NCBI GenBank assembly: GCA_020850355.1
Contig: JADZEX010000086.1
Location: forward strand, 20,351 to 84,350
DNA from: Fimbriimonadaceae bacterium
GTDB lineage: Bacteria > Armatimonadota > UBA10988
Length of the DNA stretch: 64,000 nucleotides
Direction of reading: 5' to 3'
How positions within the stretch are numbered: position 1 is the stretch's first letter; every line of letters starts with the position of its first letter. This document shows positions 35,301-43,965 of the stretch, piece after piece. The notes under the pieces were generated by a model that worked only from the letters and a program-made list of their open reading frames with translations, made no database searches and was not told where the DNA came from. Made by a program: the position numbers and the translations under genes.

Positions 35301-37111
35301 TTCGGGGGTACCCAGGTCAGGGCGATGTCCTTGAGCGTGGCCACGGCCGCCGGCGCGGTGCCGCCCGCGCGGACGGTCAAGGTCAGCGGTCCGCGGGGCA
35401 CGGTGACCACGCCGCAACTGATGGCGGTGGCAGCACTCGAGACCGGCTGCTGCACGGCCTGCCCGACCTGCACGGTGAGCGGAGCACACTGGTCCAGCGC
35501 CGTGCCGCGGAGCATGACCTGGTAGCGGCCGGGGTCGCGGCAATCGAGGGCGTAGCTGGCGCTGTCGCCCGCGGCCGCGAACCCGACGGCGGTTTGACCA
35601 ACCACCCGGACCCGTCCACTGAGCTGCTGCGCCATCGCCGCGGGCAGCAGGTTCTGGCCCGGGCGCCGGCCGGTTTCAACGCCTGCGAAGAGCCGGATAG
35701 TGGGCATCGCGAAGGCCCGCCCGCTGGCCAGCAGTGCGTCCCACCGTTGGCGCAAGTCGGCCAGCAGCGCCGCGGTCACCGCCGGCTGCGCCTCGTGCTG
35801 GTCCTGGCTCTCGGTCGGGTCGGCCAGGATGTCGTACAGCGCGACCTGCCCGCCGGGCAGCGCGTGCAGCTTCCAGCGGGGGCCGCGGAGACAGAGGTGA
35901 TGGTCTTCCAAGCGCAGCGCGCGCGGGTCGGGGATGATCCCGGCGGTGGCCCGCGGCGAGCCCGGTCCGGCGATCCCCAGCCGCAGCACGGCCGGGTGGT
36001 CGTCGACGCTGCTGGCCTGCTCCAGCGCCGGCCGCAGGCTGCGCCCGGCCAGCGGCTGGTGGGGCTGCGAGTCCGGGGCGATGCCGGCCAGGTCGAGCAG
36101 CGTCGGCAGGACGTCCTCGGCGCTGCCGAACTGCGGCCGGTCACCGGGCGTGACGCGGCCGGGCCAACGCACCAACATCGGCACCCGAATCCCGTTCTCC
36201 CAAACGGTCGCCTTGTGCCCGCGCAGCCCGGCCGGGTTGCGGATTCGCCAGTCCTCCGGACTCAGCGGCTGGCTGGCGGGGTCCTGGTCGGTCATGCCGT
36301 TGTCGCTGACCAGGGCGACGATGGTCCGCTCCGCCTGACCCGCGGCGGCCAGCCCGTCGAGCAACCTGCCAATCGCCGCGTCGAGCTGGGCCAGACTGCC
36401 ATAACAGGCCGCCAACTGCGGCGACAGCCCCTGCTGCCGGAAGGGCGCGCTGCACCGCTCGTCGCAGACCCACGGCAAGTGGGGAATGATGTAGGCGGCG
36501 GTCAGCAGCCAGGGCTGCGGGCCCGCCCCTTGCACGAACTCCAGGGCCCGGTCGGTGAGCAGATCGCAGCTCCAGCCGGGCACCGTCTGGACCCCCGCGC
36601 GGCTGTTCAGCGGCGGATCGCGATGCACGTAGCCACCGTCGATCACCACCGCGTCGTCCCAGCCGCGGTGCCATGGCTGCAGCTCCAGCACGCGCGTCGT
36701 ATCGGCCTTGCCGAGGTGCAGCGTGCGGTAGCCGGCGTGCTGGAACCAGGCCGGCAGCAGGGTCTCGTCACGCTGCAGGTTGGCCCGTGGTGGGACGCCC
36801 CAGACCCCGGTCGAGAGGTGCTCTCGCCCGGTGTAGAGCGCCGCCCGCGACGGGGAGCAGGCGGGGCAGACCACGAAGTTGCGGAAGACCGCCGACTCGC
36901 TGGCCAGGCGGTCGATCCGCGGCGTCCGCACGACCGGGTTGCCGGTGAACCCGAAGTCGCTGTAGCCCTGGTCGTCGGTGATCAGCAGCAGCACGTTCGG
37001 CCGCGGCTCGGCGGCCTGGCTGCGGGTCAAGGTCGCCAGCGCCCCGGTCGCCGCCCACTGCGCAAAGCGGCGGCGGGTCACCCGGCCGGTGCTGCCGTCA
37101 GACCGGCTCAT
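35297..37111 (-). CDS. Tat-exported sulfatase with C-terminal beta domain
   Basis: This encodes 604 residues. A Tat motif (TRRRFAQWAATGALATL) precedes ITDDQGYSD (metal Asps) and ACSPSRAALYTG with C85 as the formylglycine site. LHLGKAD, VSDNGMTD and GHKATVWENGIRVP complete the active site. Unlike its neighbours it has about 130 extra residues at the C-terminus, a beta-sandwich-like domain (YALDCRDPGRYQVML, VPRGPLTLTVRAGG). This may bind carbohydrate. The start overlaps the 3' end of the oxidoreductase gene by 14 bases. Confidence 0.9.
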   Translation of the reverse strand: MSRSDGSTGRVTRRRFAQWAATGALATLTRSQAAEPRPNVLLLITDDQGYSDFGFTGNPVVRTPRIDRLASESAVFRNFVVCPACSPSRAALYTGREHLSTGVWGVPPRANLQRDETLLPAWFQHAGYRTLHLGKADTTRVLELQPWHRGWDDAVVIDGGYVHRDPPLNSRAGVQTVPGWSCDLLTDRALEFVQGAGPQPWLLTAAYIIPHLPWVCDERCSAPFRQQGLSPQLAACYGSLAQLDAAIGRLLDGLAAAGQAERTIVALVSDNGMTDQDPASQPLSPEDWRIRNPAGLRGHKATVWENGIRVPMLVRWPGRVTPGDRPQFGSAEDVLPTLLDLAGIAPDSQPHQPLAGRSLRPALEQASSVDDHPAVLRLGIAGPGSPRATAGIIPDPRALRLEDHHLCLRGPRWKLHALPGGQVALYDILADPTESQDQHEAQPAVTAALLADLRQRWDALLASGRAFAMPTIRLFAGVETGRRPGQNLLPAAMAQQLSGRVRVVGQTAVGFAAAGDSASYALDCRDPGRYQVMLRGTALDQCAPLTVQVGQAVQQPVSSAATAISCGVVTVPRGPLTLTVRAGGTAPAAVATLKDIALTWVPPK

Positions 37112-38075
37112 ACTGCAACCTCACCGGCTGCCCACGGTCGGCCGAGGCGCGGATCCCTTCGTAGAGCACCAGGCTGCGGTACCCCTCGGCGATCGGTGAG
37201 CGCACCGGCGTGCCCTCGCGCAGGTGCCGCACAAAGGCCTGCAACTCGGCCAGGTGCCCCGTGTCGAGGCCGCTGTCGCCAGCGCTGGTGGAGGTCGGCG
37301 GCTCGCGCCATTCGCTGGGCTGCCCGTCGACCGTCAGCCGCCAGGAGCTGCTGTTGTGGAGGCTCAGGGAGTTGCCCCCGCGGGCCGTCAGCTCGACCTC
37401 CTCGGTCGGCACGCCAAAGCTCCGGCCGTCGCTCAGGCTGAGACTGCCAACCGCGCCGTCGGCGAAGCGCAGGCTGACGGCATAGGCGTCGGGACCCTGG
37501 CCGTAGGCGAACACCTCGTCGACCGGACCGCCCAGGTAGCAGGCCAGGTCGATGATGTGGACGCAGAAGTCGAGCAGGAAGTCGCTCCGCGGGCTGGTGT
37601 TGGCGAAGTGGCCGGAGTGGTAGTCGATCGACAGCGTCAGCAGCGCCCCGGCCGGCAAGCCGTCGAGCCAGCGGCGGGCGCGGTCGTAGCAGGTGGCGTA
37701 GCGCTTCTTGAAGGCCGTCATGCAGAGCCGTCCGGCCACCGCTGACGCCCGCGCCATCGCCAACGCCGCGGCCGCCGTGACGGCCGGGGGCTTCTCGGTG
37801 TAGACCGGGTAACCCAGCCCCAGAATCGCGGGCGCCAGCTCGGCATGTTGCGCCGGACCGATGCAGACGATCACCCCGTCGGGCTGCTCGGCCGCCAGCA
37901 TTGCGGTCCAGTCCTGGTAGGCCCGTCCGCCGAAGCGCCGGGCCAGCGTCTCCGCCTTCGACAGCTCCAGGTCGCACGCGCCGACGAGCTGCGCGCCGGC
38001 CGCCCCGAGGTAAGGGTAGATCCGCTTGCCAGAGAGGCTGCCGCCGCCGATCACCGCGATCCGCGGGTCGCTCAT
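37098..38075 (-). CDS. Gfo/Idh/MocA-family oxidoreductase
   Basis: This encodes 325 residues. Rossmann start IAVIGGGSLSGKRIYPYL, GACDLELSK, VIVCIGPAQHAEL and YTEKPPAV (the family EKP loop with catalytic Lys) are followed by FLLDFCVHIIDLACYLGG in the C-terminal domain. It probably oxidises or reduces a sugar, using NAD(P). It sits between a URO-D-like protein (10 bases upstream) and a sulfatase. It differs clearly from the other oxidoreductase at 23169, so it is not a recent duplicate. Confidence 0.9.
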   Translation of the reverse strand: MSDPRIAVIGGGSLSGKRIYPYLGAAGAQLVGACDLELSKAETLARRFGGRAYQDWTAMLAAEQPDGVIVCIGPAQHAELAPAILGLGYPVYTEKPPAVTAAAALAMARASAVAGRLCMTAFKKRYATCYDRARRWLDGLPAGALLTLSIDYHSGHFANTSPRSDFLLDFCVHIIDLACYLGGPVDEVFAYGQGPDAYAVSLRFADGAVGSLSLSDGRSFGVPTEEVELTARGGNSLSLHNSSSWRLTVDGQPSEWREPPTSTSAGDSGLDTGHLAELQAFVRHLREGTPVRSPIAEGYRSLVLYEGIRASADRGQPVRLQYEPV

Positions 38076-38085
38076 GAGAACTCCT

Positions 38086-39261
38086 TCAGGCCACCTCGGC
38101 GGTCACCTCGCGGGCGATGGCGGCCCACTCGAAGAGCCGCTCGGGGCGGTACTGCACCGTGCTGATGTCCTTCAGATGAATCTCGATCACGCAGCCGCCG
38201 GCCTTCGCTTCGAGCAGCCGCTCGCGGAGGTACTGCCGGATGCCCGCCGGGTCCCAGCTCTCGGTGGCGAAGATCGCCGGGTTCGGCTTCCAGGCGAAGA
38301 TCGCCTGATTGCCCAGATTCGCCACCGCTTTGGTGAAGTCGACCCACGGGCTCATCGAGATCTTGCGCAAGTTCGGGAGATTGCGGCGGACCACGTCCAC
38401 CTTGTGGTGCAGCGGCTCGCAGCAACCGTAGTAGTTGAGACCCCAGCGGTTGAACCAGCGCCGCTCATGCTGCAACGCAAACTCCTCGTGCATCGCGGGC
38501 GAGACCTCGCTGAAGATCTGCGCCGCGCCGATGCCCCACAGCTCGCTGGCCGGCCGCTCCAGCAGGTCGAGCGCCTCGTACTGCTCCAGTCGCGCCAGCC
38601 AGGCGGTCACGAAATGGTCCATCAGGTGATGCACATAGTCCGGGCGCAGCGCCATGTCGAGCAGGATCTCCTCGACCCCGGTCCAGCGCACCAGCTCGTC
38701 CCAAGGGGCGAACCAGAAGCTGCCGGTCTTGCACGGCCGCACCGGCAGCAGGCCGTCGAAGATGGCACAGCGCGCGTCGTACTGCTGCGCGGTGGCGGCC
38801 GCATCGTGGCTGACCTGGGGCGTCAGGATCTTGGCGGCATCGGCTTCCTCGCGGATCTGAATGTGGTACTCGCGGCTGACCACGTCGCTGGCGTCGTCGG
38901 TGCGGGCGACGCGCACGTCTTCGCGGATGCCGAACCCGCTGTCGCGGACCACCGCGGGCGAGGCGATGCTGGCGCTGAGCACCGTGTCGTCGCGGTAGTG
39001 GCGCCACTTGTAGAGGGTGCGCCGCAGGCCCAGCTCAAGGCCGCGGCAGAAGCCGTCGGTGCAGTGCAGATCCAGCTCGCCGCTGCCGTTCAGCTCATGC
39101 CAGGGCTCCTGGTAGATGTAGACCGGCGGCCGGGCCCACCGCAGGTCGAGCACCGCGGCCTGCCCGGCAGCGTTGGCAGCATGTTGCGGGTCGGCCGCGG
39201 CCACGGCGAGTTGCTCGCCCAGGCCCCGGAGGATGTCGCGGTCGGCGGTCGGAACTTGCAT
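38086..39261 (-). CDS. Uroporphyrinogen-decarboxylase-superfamily protein
   Basis: This encodes 391 residues from ATG 39261, eight bases after GAGG. The fold pattern matches the URO-D/MtaA superfamily: LLDMALRPDYVHHLMDHFV, LNYYGCCEPLHHKVDVV and ISMSPWVDFTKAVANLG. A CC-x-x-x-HH cluster takes the place of the metal-binding motif of cobalamin-dependent methyltransferases. It is not a true HemE by sequence. Such proteins are common and mostly uncharacterised in carbohydrate-degrading bacteria. It is the first gene of the seven-gene minus-strand operon. A second, distant relative is at 55025. Confidence 0.8.
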   Translation of the reverse strand: MQVPTADRDILRGLGEQLAVAAADPQHAANAAGQAAVLDLRWARPPVYIYQEPWHELNGSGELDLHCTDGFCRGLELGLRRTLYKWRHYRDDTVLSASIASPAVVRDSGFGIREDVRVARTDDASDVVSREYHIQIREEADAAKILTPQVSHDAAATAQQYDARCAIFDGLLPVRPCKTGSFWFAPWDELVRWTGVEEILLDMALRPDYVHHLMDHFVTAWLARLEQYEALDLLERPASELWGIGAAQIFSEVSPAMHEEFALQHERRWFNRWGLNYYGCCEPLHHKVDVVRRNLPNLRKISMSPWVDFTKAVANLGNQAIFAWKPNPAIFATESWDPAGIRQYLRERLLEAKAGGCVIEIHLKDISTVQYRPERLFEWAAIAREVTAEVA

Positions 39262-39381
39262 CGGCGGAACCTCTACCGGCGAGGCTCTACGCGGTGCAGC
39301 GCCCGAACCCTTCCCCGGCACCGCGCCTTGCCCACAAGCACACCCAGTCCTCGACCGCCGGCCCACCGCGTGCTCCGCCGA

Positions 39382-39444
39382 GGCCCGGTGCCCAGGGCGT
39401 TGCCCTGGGCTGGCTTGAGTCGCCCCTGCGGGGCTCCGGATCTC
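39382..39444. repeat. 63-base double-hairpin repeat, copy 1
   Basis: The unit contains a perfect 9-bp stem (39390-39398 with 39402-39410, loop GTT) and a second 5-bp stem GCCCC/GGGGC (39422-39426 with 39430-39434). It matches copy 2 at 61 of 63 positions. One strand translates as the kind of ASPGQRPG string often seen spuriously annotated in planctomycete and related genomes, which points to a dispersed non-coding family. Confidence 0.9.
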
Positions 39445-39526
39445 GGGCCTGCCGCAGTGCCCAGCGCCCCCACCAGCTTGTCCTGAGCGCGGCGCAGCCG
39501 CTGTGGCCCGCCGCGGGTTCCGACAC

Positions 39527-39589
39527 GGCCCGGTGCCCAGGGCGTTGCCCCGGGCTGGCTTGAGTCGCCCCTGCGGGGCGCCGGATCTC
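39527..39589. repeat. 63-base double-hairpin repeat, copy 2
   Basis: This is the second copy, 145 bases after the first and in the same orientation. It has two substitutions: one weakens the first stem by a mismatch, and one changes the base after the second stem so that the stem extends. The non-repeat sequence between the copies is unrelated. Confidence 0.9.
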
Positions 39590-39724
39590 AACCCCAGCCC
39601 CCTGTCCACCCACAGCGACTGGGAGTCAAAGGGCCGTCCGCGGCGCCGGCGATCGGGGCCAGGGGTAGCCCCGGCAAGAGGAGGTCGCCCGCGGCTGGCG
39701 CACATCAACTGGCGGGAGGAGTTG

Positions 39725-40285
39725 ATGGAGCAGCCGAGCCTCGCCACCCCGCGCCTGTTGCTGCGGCCGTTTGCGTTGACCGACGCTGCGACGGTGCGGC
39801 TGCTGGCTGGCGATCCGGCGGTCGCCGACACCACGCTGAACATTCCGCACCCCTACCCCGAGGGCCTCGCCGAGCAGTGGATCGGCTCCCACCAGCGGTC
39901 GTTCCAGCGCGGCGAGCATGTCCACTTCGCCATCGAGCTGAGCAGCACCGGCGAGCTGCTCGGGTGCCTCGGTCTGGGCTGCAGCCCGCGCTTCTGCCGC
40001 GCCGAGCTGGGCTACTGGATCGGCCTGCCCTACTGGGGTTGCGGTTACTGCACCGAAGCGGCGACGGCAGTGGTGGAGTACGCCTTCGGCGAACGCCGGC
40101 TGCACCGCCTGGTCGCCCGCCACCTGGCGCGCAACCCGGCCTCCGGCCGCGTGATGCAGAAGCTCGGGATGATCTACGAGGGCACCGCGCGGGAGCATGT
40201 CGGCAAGCACGGCGTCTGGGAAGACCTGGTGTGCTACGGCCTGTTGGCCAATGACCCCCGGCCAGGGGCGGAGACCGCGCGATGA
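39725..40285 (+). CDS. GNAT N-acetyltransferase (RimJ/RimL-like)
   Basis: This encodes 186 residues from ATG 39725, just after GGAGG. TPRLLLRPFALTDAATV, GYWIGLPYWGCGYCTEAATAVV (acetyl-CoA loop, GxxxCT variant) and NPASGRVMQKLGM are signatures of the RimJ/RimL subgroup. These acetylate N-terminal amines or small molecules using acetyl-CoA. Its stop overlaps the start of a PIG-L deacetylase gene (ATGA, 40282-40285). This raises the possibility that the two act on the same amino group in opposite directions. Confidence 0.9.
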   Translation: MEQPSLATPRLLLRPFALTDAATVRLLAGDPAVADTTLNIPHPYPEGLAEQWIGSHQRSFQRGEHVHFAIELSSTGELLGCLGLGCSPRFCRAELGYWIGLPYWGCGYCTEAATAVVEYAFGERRLHRLVARHLARNPASGRVMQKLGMIYEGTAREHVGKHGVWEDLVCYGLLANDPRPGAETAR

Positions 40286-41121
40286 ACGTCTTGATGATTG
40301 GTGCGCATCCCGACGACTGCGAGATCAAGTCGGCCGGCACGGCGGTGTTGTTCCGGCAGCTCGGGCATCGCGTGAAGTACGTCTCGGTCACCAATGGGGC
40401 GACCGGGCACCAGGAGCAGGGCGGCGTGACCCTCGCCCGGCGCCGCGCCGCGGAGGCCGCCGCGGTCGCCGCGGTGCTCGGGATCGAGTACCAGGTGCTC
40501 GACATCCTGTCCGGCGACCTCGAGGCGACGCTACCCTACCGCAAGCAGATGATCGCCCTGATCCGCGCCTTCGAGGCCGATCTGATCTTCACGCACCGGC
40601 CCAACGACTACCACCCCGACCACCGCCACACCGCGCTGCTGGTGCAGGACAGCGCCTATGTCGTGACGGTGCCGTCGAATGTCCCGCTGACGCCCGCGCT
40701 GCCGCGCAACCCGGTGATTGGCTACTTCAGCGACCACTTCCGGCGGCCCTACCCCTTCACGCCCGACATCGTCCTCGACATCACGCCGGTCTGGGACCAG
40801 AAGCTGCGCGCGCTGCACTGCCACACGTCCCAGATGTACGAGTGGCTGCCCTACAACAGCGGCCAGCTTGACGAGGTGCCGGCCGACGAGGCGGCCCGGC
40901 TGGAGTGGCTGCGGGCCCGCCGCGCACCGGCCGATGCGCAGCGCGCGGAGGCCCACCCGGAGCTGCTGGCCGAGCTGTACGGCCCGCTGGCCAGCGGCGT
41001 GCAGTACGCCGAGGCGTTCGAGGTTTCCGAGTACGGGCGGTCCTTGACCGCCGCCAACCGCCGCGAGCTGTTCCCGATGCTGCCCGACCCGGCCACCTGG
41101 TCGACCGGAGCGCCCGCATGA
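40282..41121 (+). CDS. PIG-L/LmbE-family N-deacetylase
   Basis: This encodes 279 residues. GAHPDDCE (7-14) and HPDHRHTA (about 109-116) are the zinc-binding motifs of the PIG-L family, which removes acetyl groups from GlcNAc-type sugars and related metabolites. The start overlaps the GNAT stop (ATGA) and its own stop overlaps the next start (ATGA, 41118-41121), so three proteins are probably made together. The substrate is unknown. A hexosamine derivative from polysaccharide breakdown would fit the neighbourhood. Confidence 0.92.
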   Translation: MNVLMIGAHPDDCEIKSAGTAVLFRQLGHRVKYVSVTNGATGHQEQGGVTLARRRAAEAAAVAAVLGIEYQVLDILSGDLEATLPYRKQMIALIRAFEADLIFTHRPNDYHPDHRHTALLVQDSAYVVTVPSNVPLTPALPRNPVIGYFSDHFRRPYPFTPDIVLDITPVWDQKLRALHCHTSQMYEWLPYNSGQLDEVPADEAARLEWLRARRAPADAQRAEAHPELLAELYGPLASGVQYAEAFEVSEYGRSLTAANRRELFPMLPDPATWSTGAPA

Positions 41122-42443
41122 ACGTGATCGTGATCGTCTGCGACACCTGGCACATCGACTACCTCGGCTGCTACGGCAACCCCTGGATTGAGACCCCGCA
41201 GATCGACCGCTTCGCGACCCGCGCGGTCGCCTTCGACGAGGCCTATCCCGAGAATCTGCCGACGCTACCGACGCGGACCAGTTGGTGGACCGGCAAGTTC
41301 GGCTTCCCGACCCGCCCCTGGGGCCCGTTGCCGCTGGATCAGGTGGTGCTGCCCGAACTGCTGCACCCGCACCGCATCCACAGCGCGCTGATCAGCGACT
41401 GTTACCACATGCACAAACCCGGGATGGGCTACGGCCGCGGCTTCGACGAGGTGGTCCGGATCCGCGGGCAGGAGTACGACCCTTACATCCCCGCCAGCCA
41501 GGCGCCAGTCGACCTGGCCGCCTCGCGCGAGCACTTCGTGCCCGACCTGCCCGAGGCGGCGCGCTGGGCCGCCAACTTCGAGCAGTACCTGCGCAACCGC
41601 AGCGCGGTGCGCTCGCCCGCAGAGACCTACATCGCCCAGGTGATCGACCGCTCGCTCGACTTTCTGGGCCGTCACGACGCCCGTCGCGAGCCGGTCTTCC
41701 TGTGGGTCGACTGCTTCGATCCCCACGAGCCGTGGGACGCTCCCGAGCCGTGGCGCTCCAAGTACGCCGCGGGCCTGCCGGGCCGGCCGCTGATCGATCC
41801 CCTGCCGGGTCGGGTCGGCGAGGTGATCCACGAGGCCGAGTTGCCGTTGTTGCGCGCCACCTACGCCGGGGAGGTCAGCTTCGTCGACCACCAGGTCGGT
41901 CGGCTGTTCAACGCCCTCGAGACCGGCGGCTGGTTCGACGACAGCCTGATCCTCTGGCTGACCGACCACGGCGCGCCGCTCGGGGAGCACGGCATCGTGC
42001 GGAAGTGTCGACCCTGGCTGCACGAGGAGCTGATCCACACCCCCTGGCTGCTGCACCTGCCCGGCGACGAACTGGCCGGCACCCGCAGCAACCTGCTGGT
42101 GCAGGCCCCCGACCTGCTGCCGACGCTGCTGGACGCCTGCGGGATCGCCGCGCCAACCGACACGCACGGCTACTCGCTGCTGCCGCAACTGCGCGGCCAG
42201 CAGGAGCCGCGCCGCACCGCCGCCTACCTGGGCATGGCGCTCAGCGAGTGGGCCGTGCGCACCCGCGAGTGGAGCTTCCTGTTGCCGGTCCGCCCGCCGG
42301 TGCCCGGCGACCCACCGCGCGGGCCGCAGCTCTTCAGCCGCGCCGACCGCGCCGAACGCGACAACCTGGTCACCCGCGAGCCGGCCCTGGCGGCCGCGCT
42401 GGAACTGCAACTGCGGCGCTTCGTGCAGGGGCTGCCGCGCTGA
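41118..42443 (+). CDS. Sulfatase-like hydrolase with Thr at the catalytic position
   Basis: This encodes 441 residues with no signal peptide, so it is cytoplasmic. The alkaline-phosphatase-superfamily fold is clear: CDTWHIDYLGCYG, WVDCFDPHEPWD and WLTDHGAPLGEHG. At the position of the formylglycine Cys/Ser it has T49 in TLPTRTSWWTG. Thr cannot be converted to formylglycine. Nucleotide pyrophosphatases of this superfamily do use Thr directly, so a phosphodiesterase or phosphatase activity is possible. It is the third gene of a coupled GNAT/PIG-L/sulfatase-like set, ahead of a normal Cys-type sulfatase. Confidence 0.88.
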   Translation: MNVIVIVCDTWHIDYLGCYGNPWIETPQIDRFATRAVAFDEAYPENLPTLPTRTSWWTGKFGFPTRPWGPLPLDQVVLPELLHPHRIHSALISDCYHMHKPGMGYGRGFDEVVRIRGQEYDPYIPASQAPVDLAASREHFVPDLPEAARWAANFEQYLRNRSAVRSPAETYIAQVIDRSLDFLGRHDARREPVFLWVDCFDPHEPWDAPEPWRSKYAAGLPGRPLIDPLPGRVGEVIHEAELPLLRATYAGEVSFVDHQVGRLFNALETGGWFDDSLILWLTDHGAPLGEHGIVRKCRPWLHEELIHTPWLLHLPGDELAGTRSNLLVQAPDLLPTLLDACGIAAPTDTHGYSLLPQLRGQQEPRRTAAYLGMALSEWAVRTREWSFLLPVRPPVPGDPPRGPQLFSRADRAERDNLVTREPALAAALELQLRRFVQGLPR

Positions 42444-42452
42444 GGATCCATC

Positions 42453-43892
42453 ATGCCAACGCTCAACCGCCGCCATTTTCTGTCGGCCGGGGCCGCCCTG
42501 GCCGGTTCGGCGATGCTGCCCCGCCGCGCTGCCGCGCAAGGCCGCCGCCCGCCAAACGTCGTCTTCATCCTGGCCGACGACTGGGGCTGGGGTGACCTGA
42601 GCTGCTACGGCAACCCAACCTTGCGGACGCCGAACCTCGACCGGCTGGCCGCCTTCGGCACCCGCTTCACCAACTTCTACGTGGCCGGATCGGTCTGCTC
42701 GCCCAGCCGCTGCGGCTTCCTGACCGGCCGCTGCCCGGCCCGCTACGGCGTCCACGGCCACTTCGCGACCGCCGACCAGAACGCCGCACGGGCAATGCCG
42801 AACTGGCTCGACCCGGCCACGCCGACCATCGTGCGGCTGCTCAAGGAGGCCGGCTACGCCACCGGCCACTTCGGCAAGTGGCACCTCGGCAGCGGGGCCG
42901 ACGCACCGTTCGTCAAGGACTATGGGTTTGACGAGTGTCGGACCAACGTCAGTCGTGACAACAACCTGGTCGATGGACCGTCACCGCGGTCGGCCTCGTC
43001 GCAGGTGATCTGCGACCATACGATGCGCTTCATCGAGGCGCATCGCAGCCGGCCGTTCTACGTCAACTGCTGGCTGAACGACGTCCACGCCACGCTCGAC
43101 CCGTCGTCGGAGCAGCTCGAGGCGGTCAAGAACTGGGGCGTCACCGACATCGGGAACAAGACCAAGTACACCACGCCGCAGCAGGTCTACTACGCCGCGG
43201 CGATGGATGCCGACAAGCAGATTGGGCGCATCCTCGACAAGCTCCGCGAGCTGGACCTGATCAACGACACGATCCTGGTCTTCAGCAGCGACAACGGGCC
43301 GGAGGACATGGCCATCGGCAATGCTCGCCACAGCGGGGTGGGCAGTCCGGGGCCGTTCCGGGGCCGCAAGCGCAGCCTTTACGACGGGGGCATCCGAGTG
43401 CCGCTGATCGTGCGCTGGATTGGGCACACGCCGCCGGGCAGCGTCGACCACGAGACCGTGATCGGCGGAGTCGACTGGCTGCCGACGATTGCCGCGGCGT
43501 GCGGCGTGAACGTGCCGGCCGACCTCGCACTGGATGGCCAGAGTCTGCTGCCAGCGCTGAACGGCGCGCCCACCGCGCGCCAGACACCGTTGCGCTGGGA
43601 GTGGCGCTACCGGATCGTCGGGCACCCGTCCAACATCAGCCCGAACCTGGCAATCCGCGATGGGCAGTGGAAACTGCTGCTGAATCCCGACCGTAGCCGC
43701 GTGGAACTGTACGATCTGAAAGCCAATCAGGCCGAGTGGGACAACCTGGCCGAGCATCACCCGGAGCGGGTCGAGGCGCTGGCCGCGCAGGCGCTGGCCT
43801 GGCAGCAGACCTTGCCGGCCGGACCGCTCGATCCGGGGGCGGGCAGCAACGCCTGGCCGTGGCCGCAGCCGATCGCCCGGCCGGCCGGCTGA
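42453..43892 (+). CDS. Tat-exported sulfatase (Cys-type)
   Basis: This encodes 479 residues. A classic Tat signal (NRRHFLSAGAALAGSA) precedes ADDWGWGD (metal Asps) and VCSPSRCGFLTG with C82 for formylglycine. GHFGKWHLG, SSDNGPEDM and KRSLYDGGIRVPLIV complete the S1 active site. The size is typical of the family. It follows the Thr-variant paralogue by nine bases on the same strand. Its role is removal of sulfate esters from extracellular glycans. Confidence 0.93.
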   Translation: MPTLNRRHFLSAGAALAGSAMLPRRAAAQGRRPPNVVFILADDWGWGDLSCYGNPTLRTPNLDRLAAFGTRFTNFYVAGSVCSPSRCGFLTGRCPARYGVHGHFATADQNAARAMPNWLDPATPTIVRLLKEAGYATGHFGKWHLGSGADAPFVKDYGFDECRTNVSRDNNLVDGPSPRSASSQVICDHTMRFIEAHRSRPFYVNCWLNDVHATLDPSSEQLEAVKNWGVTDIGNKTKYTTPQQVYYAAAMDADKQIGRILDKLRELDLINDTILVFSSDNGPEDMAIGNARHSGVGSPGPFRGRKRSLYDGGIRVPLIVRWIGHTPPGSVDHETVIGGVDWLPTIAAACGVNVPADLALDGQSLLPALNGAPTARQTPLRWEWRYRIVGHPSNISPNLAIRDGQWKLLLNPDRSRVELYDLKANQAEWDNLAEHHPERVEALAAQALAWQQTLPAGPLDPGAGSNAWPWPQPIARPAG

Positions 43893-43965
43893 CCGCTGCC
43901 ACGAGCCACCTGGCAAGATCGCTGTAGCGTGTCGGAGTGGGTGCCGTAGCCGAAGGGGACTGCCG

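Larger units (their letters stand above)
39262..39724. other. 463-base non-coding spacer between divergent operons
   Basis: No gene with a credible start and product is seen here. Reading frames that cross it are low-complexity Pro/Arg/Gly strings. It contains two copies of a 63-base hairpin repeat (39382 and 39527) and must carry the promoters of the divergent operons starting at 39261 and 39725. I cannot point to specific promoter boxes. Confidence 0.7.

Noticed and set aside
38086..39261. True uroporphyrinogen decarboxylase (hemE)
   Set aside because: It belongs to the superfamily but lacks HemE-specific sequence and sits in a sulfatase operon. The gene at 55025 is likewise MtaA/CmuA-like.
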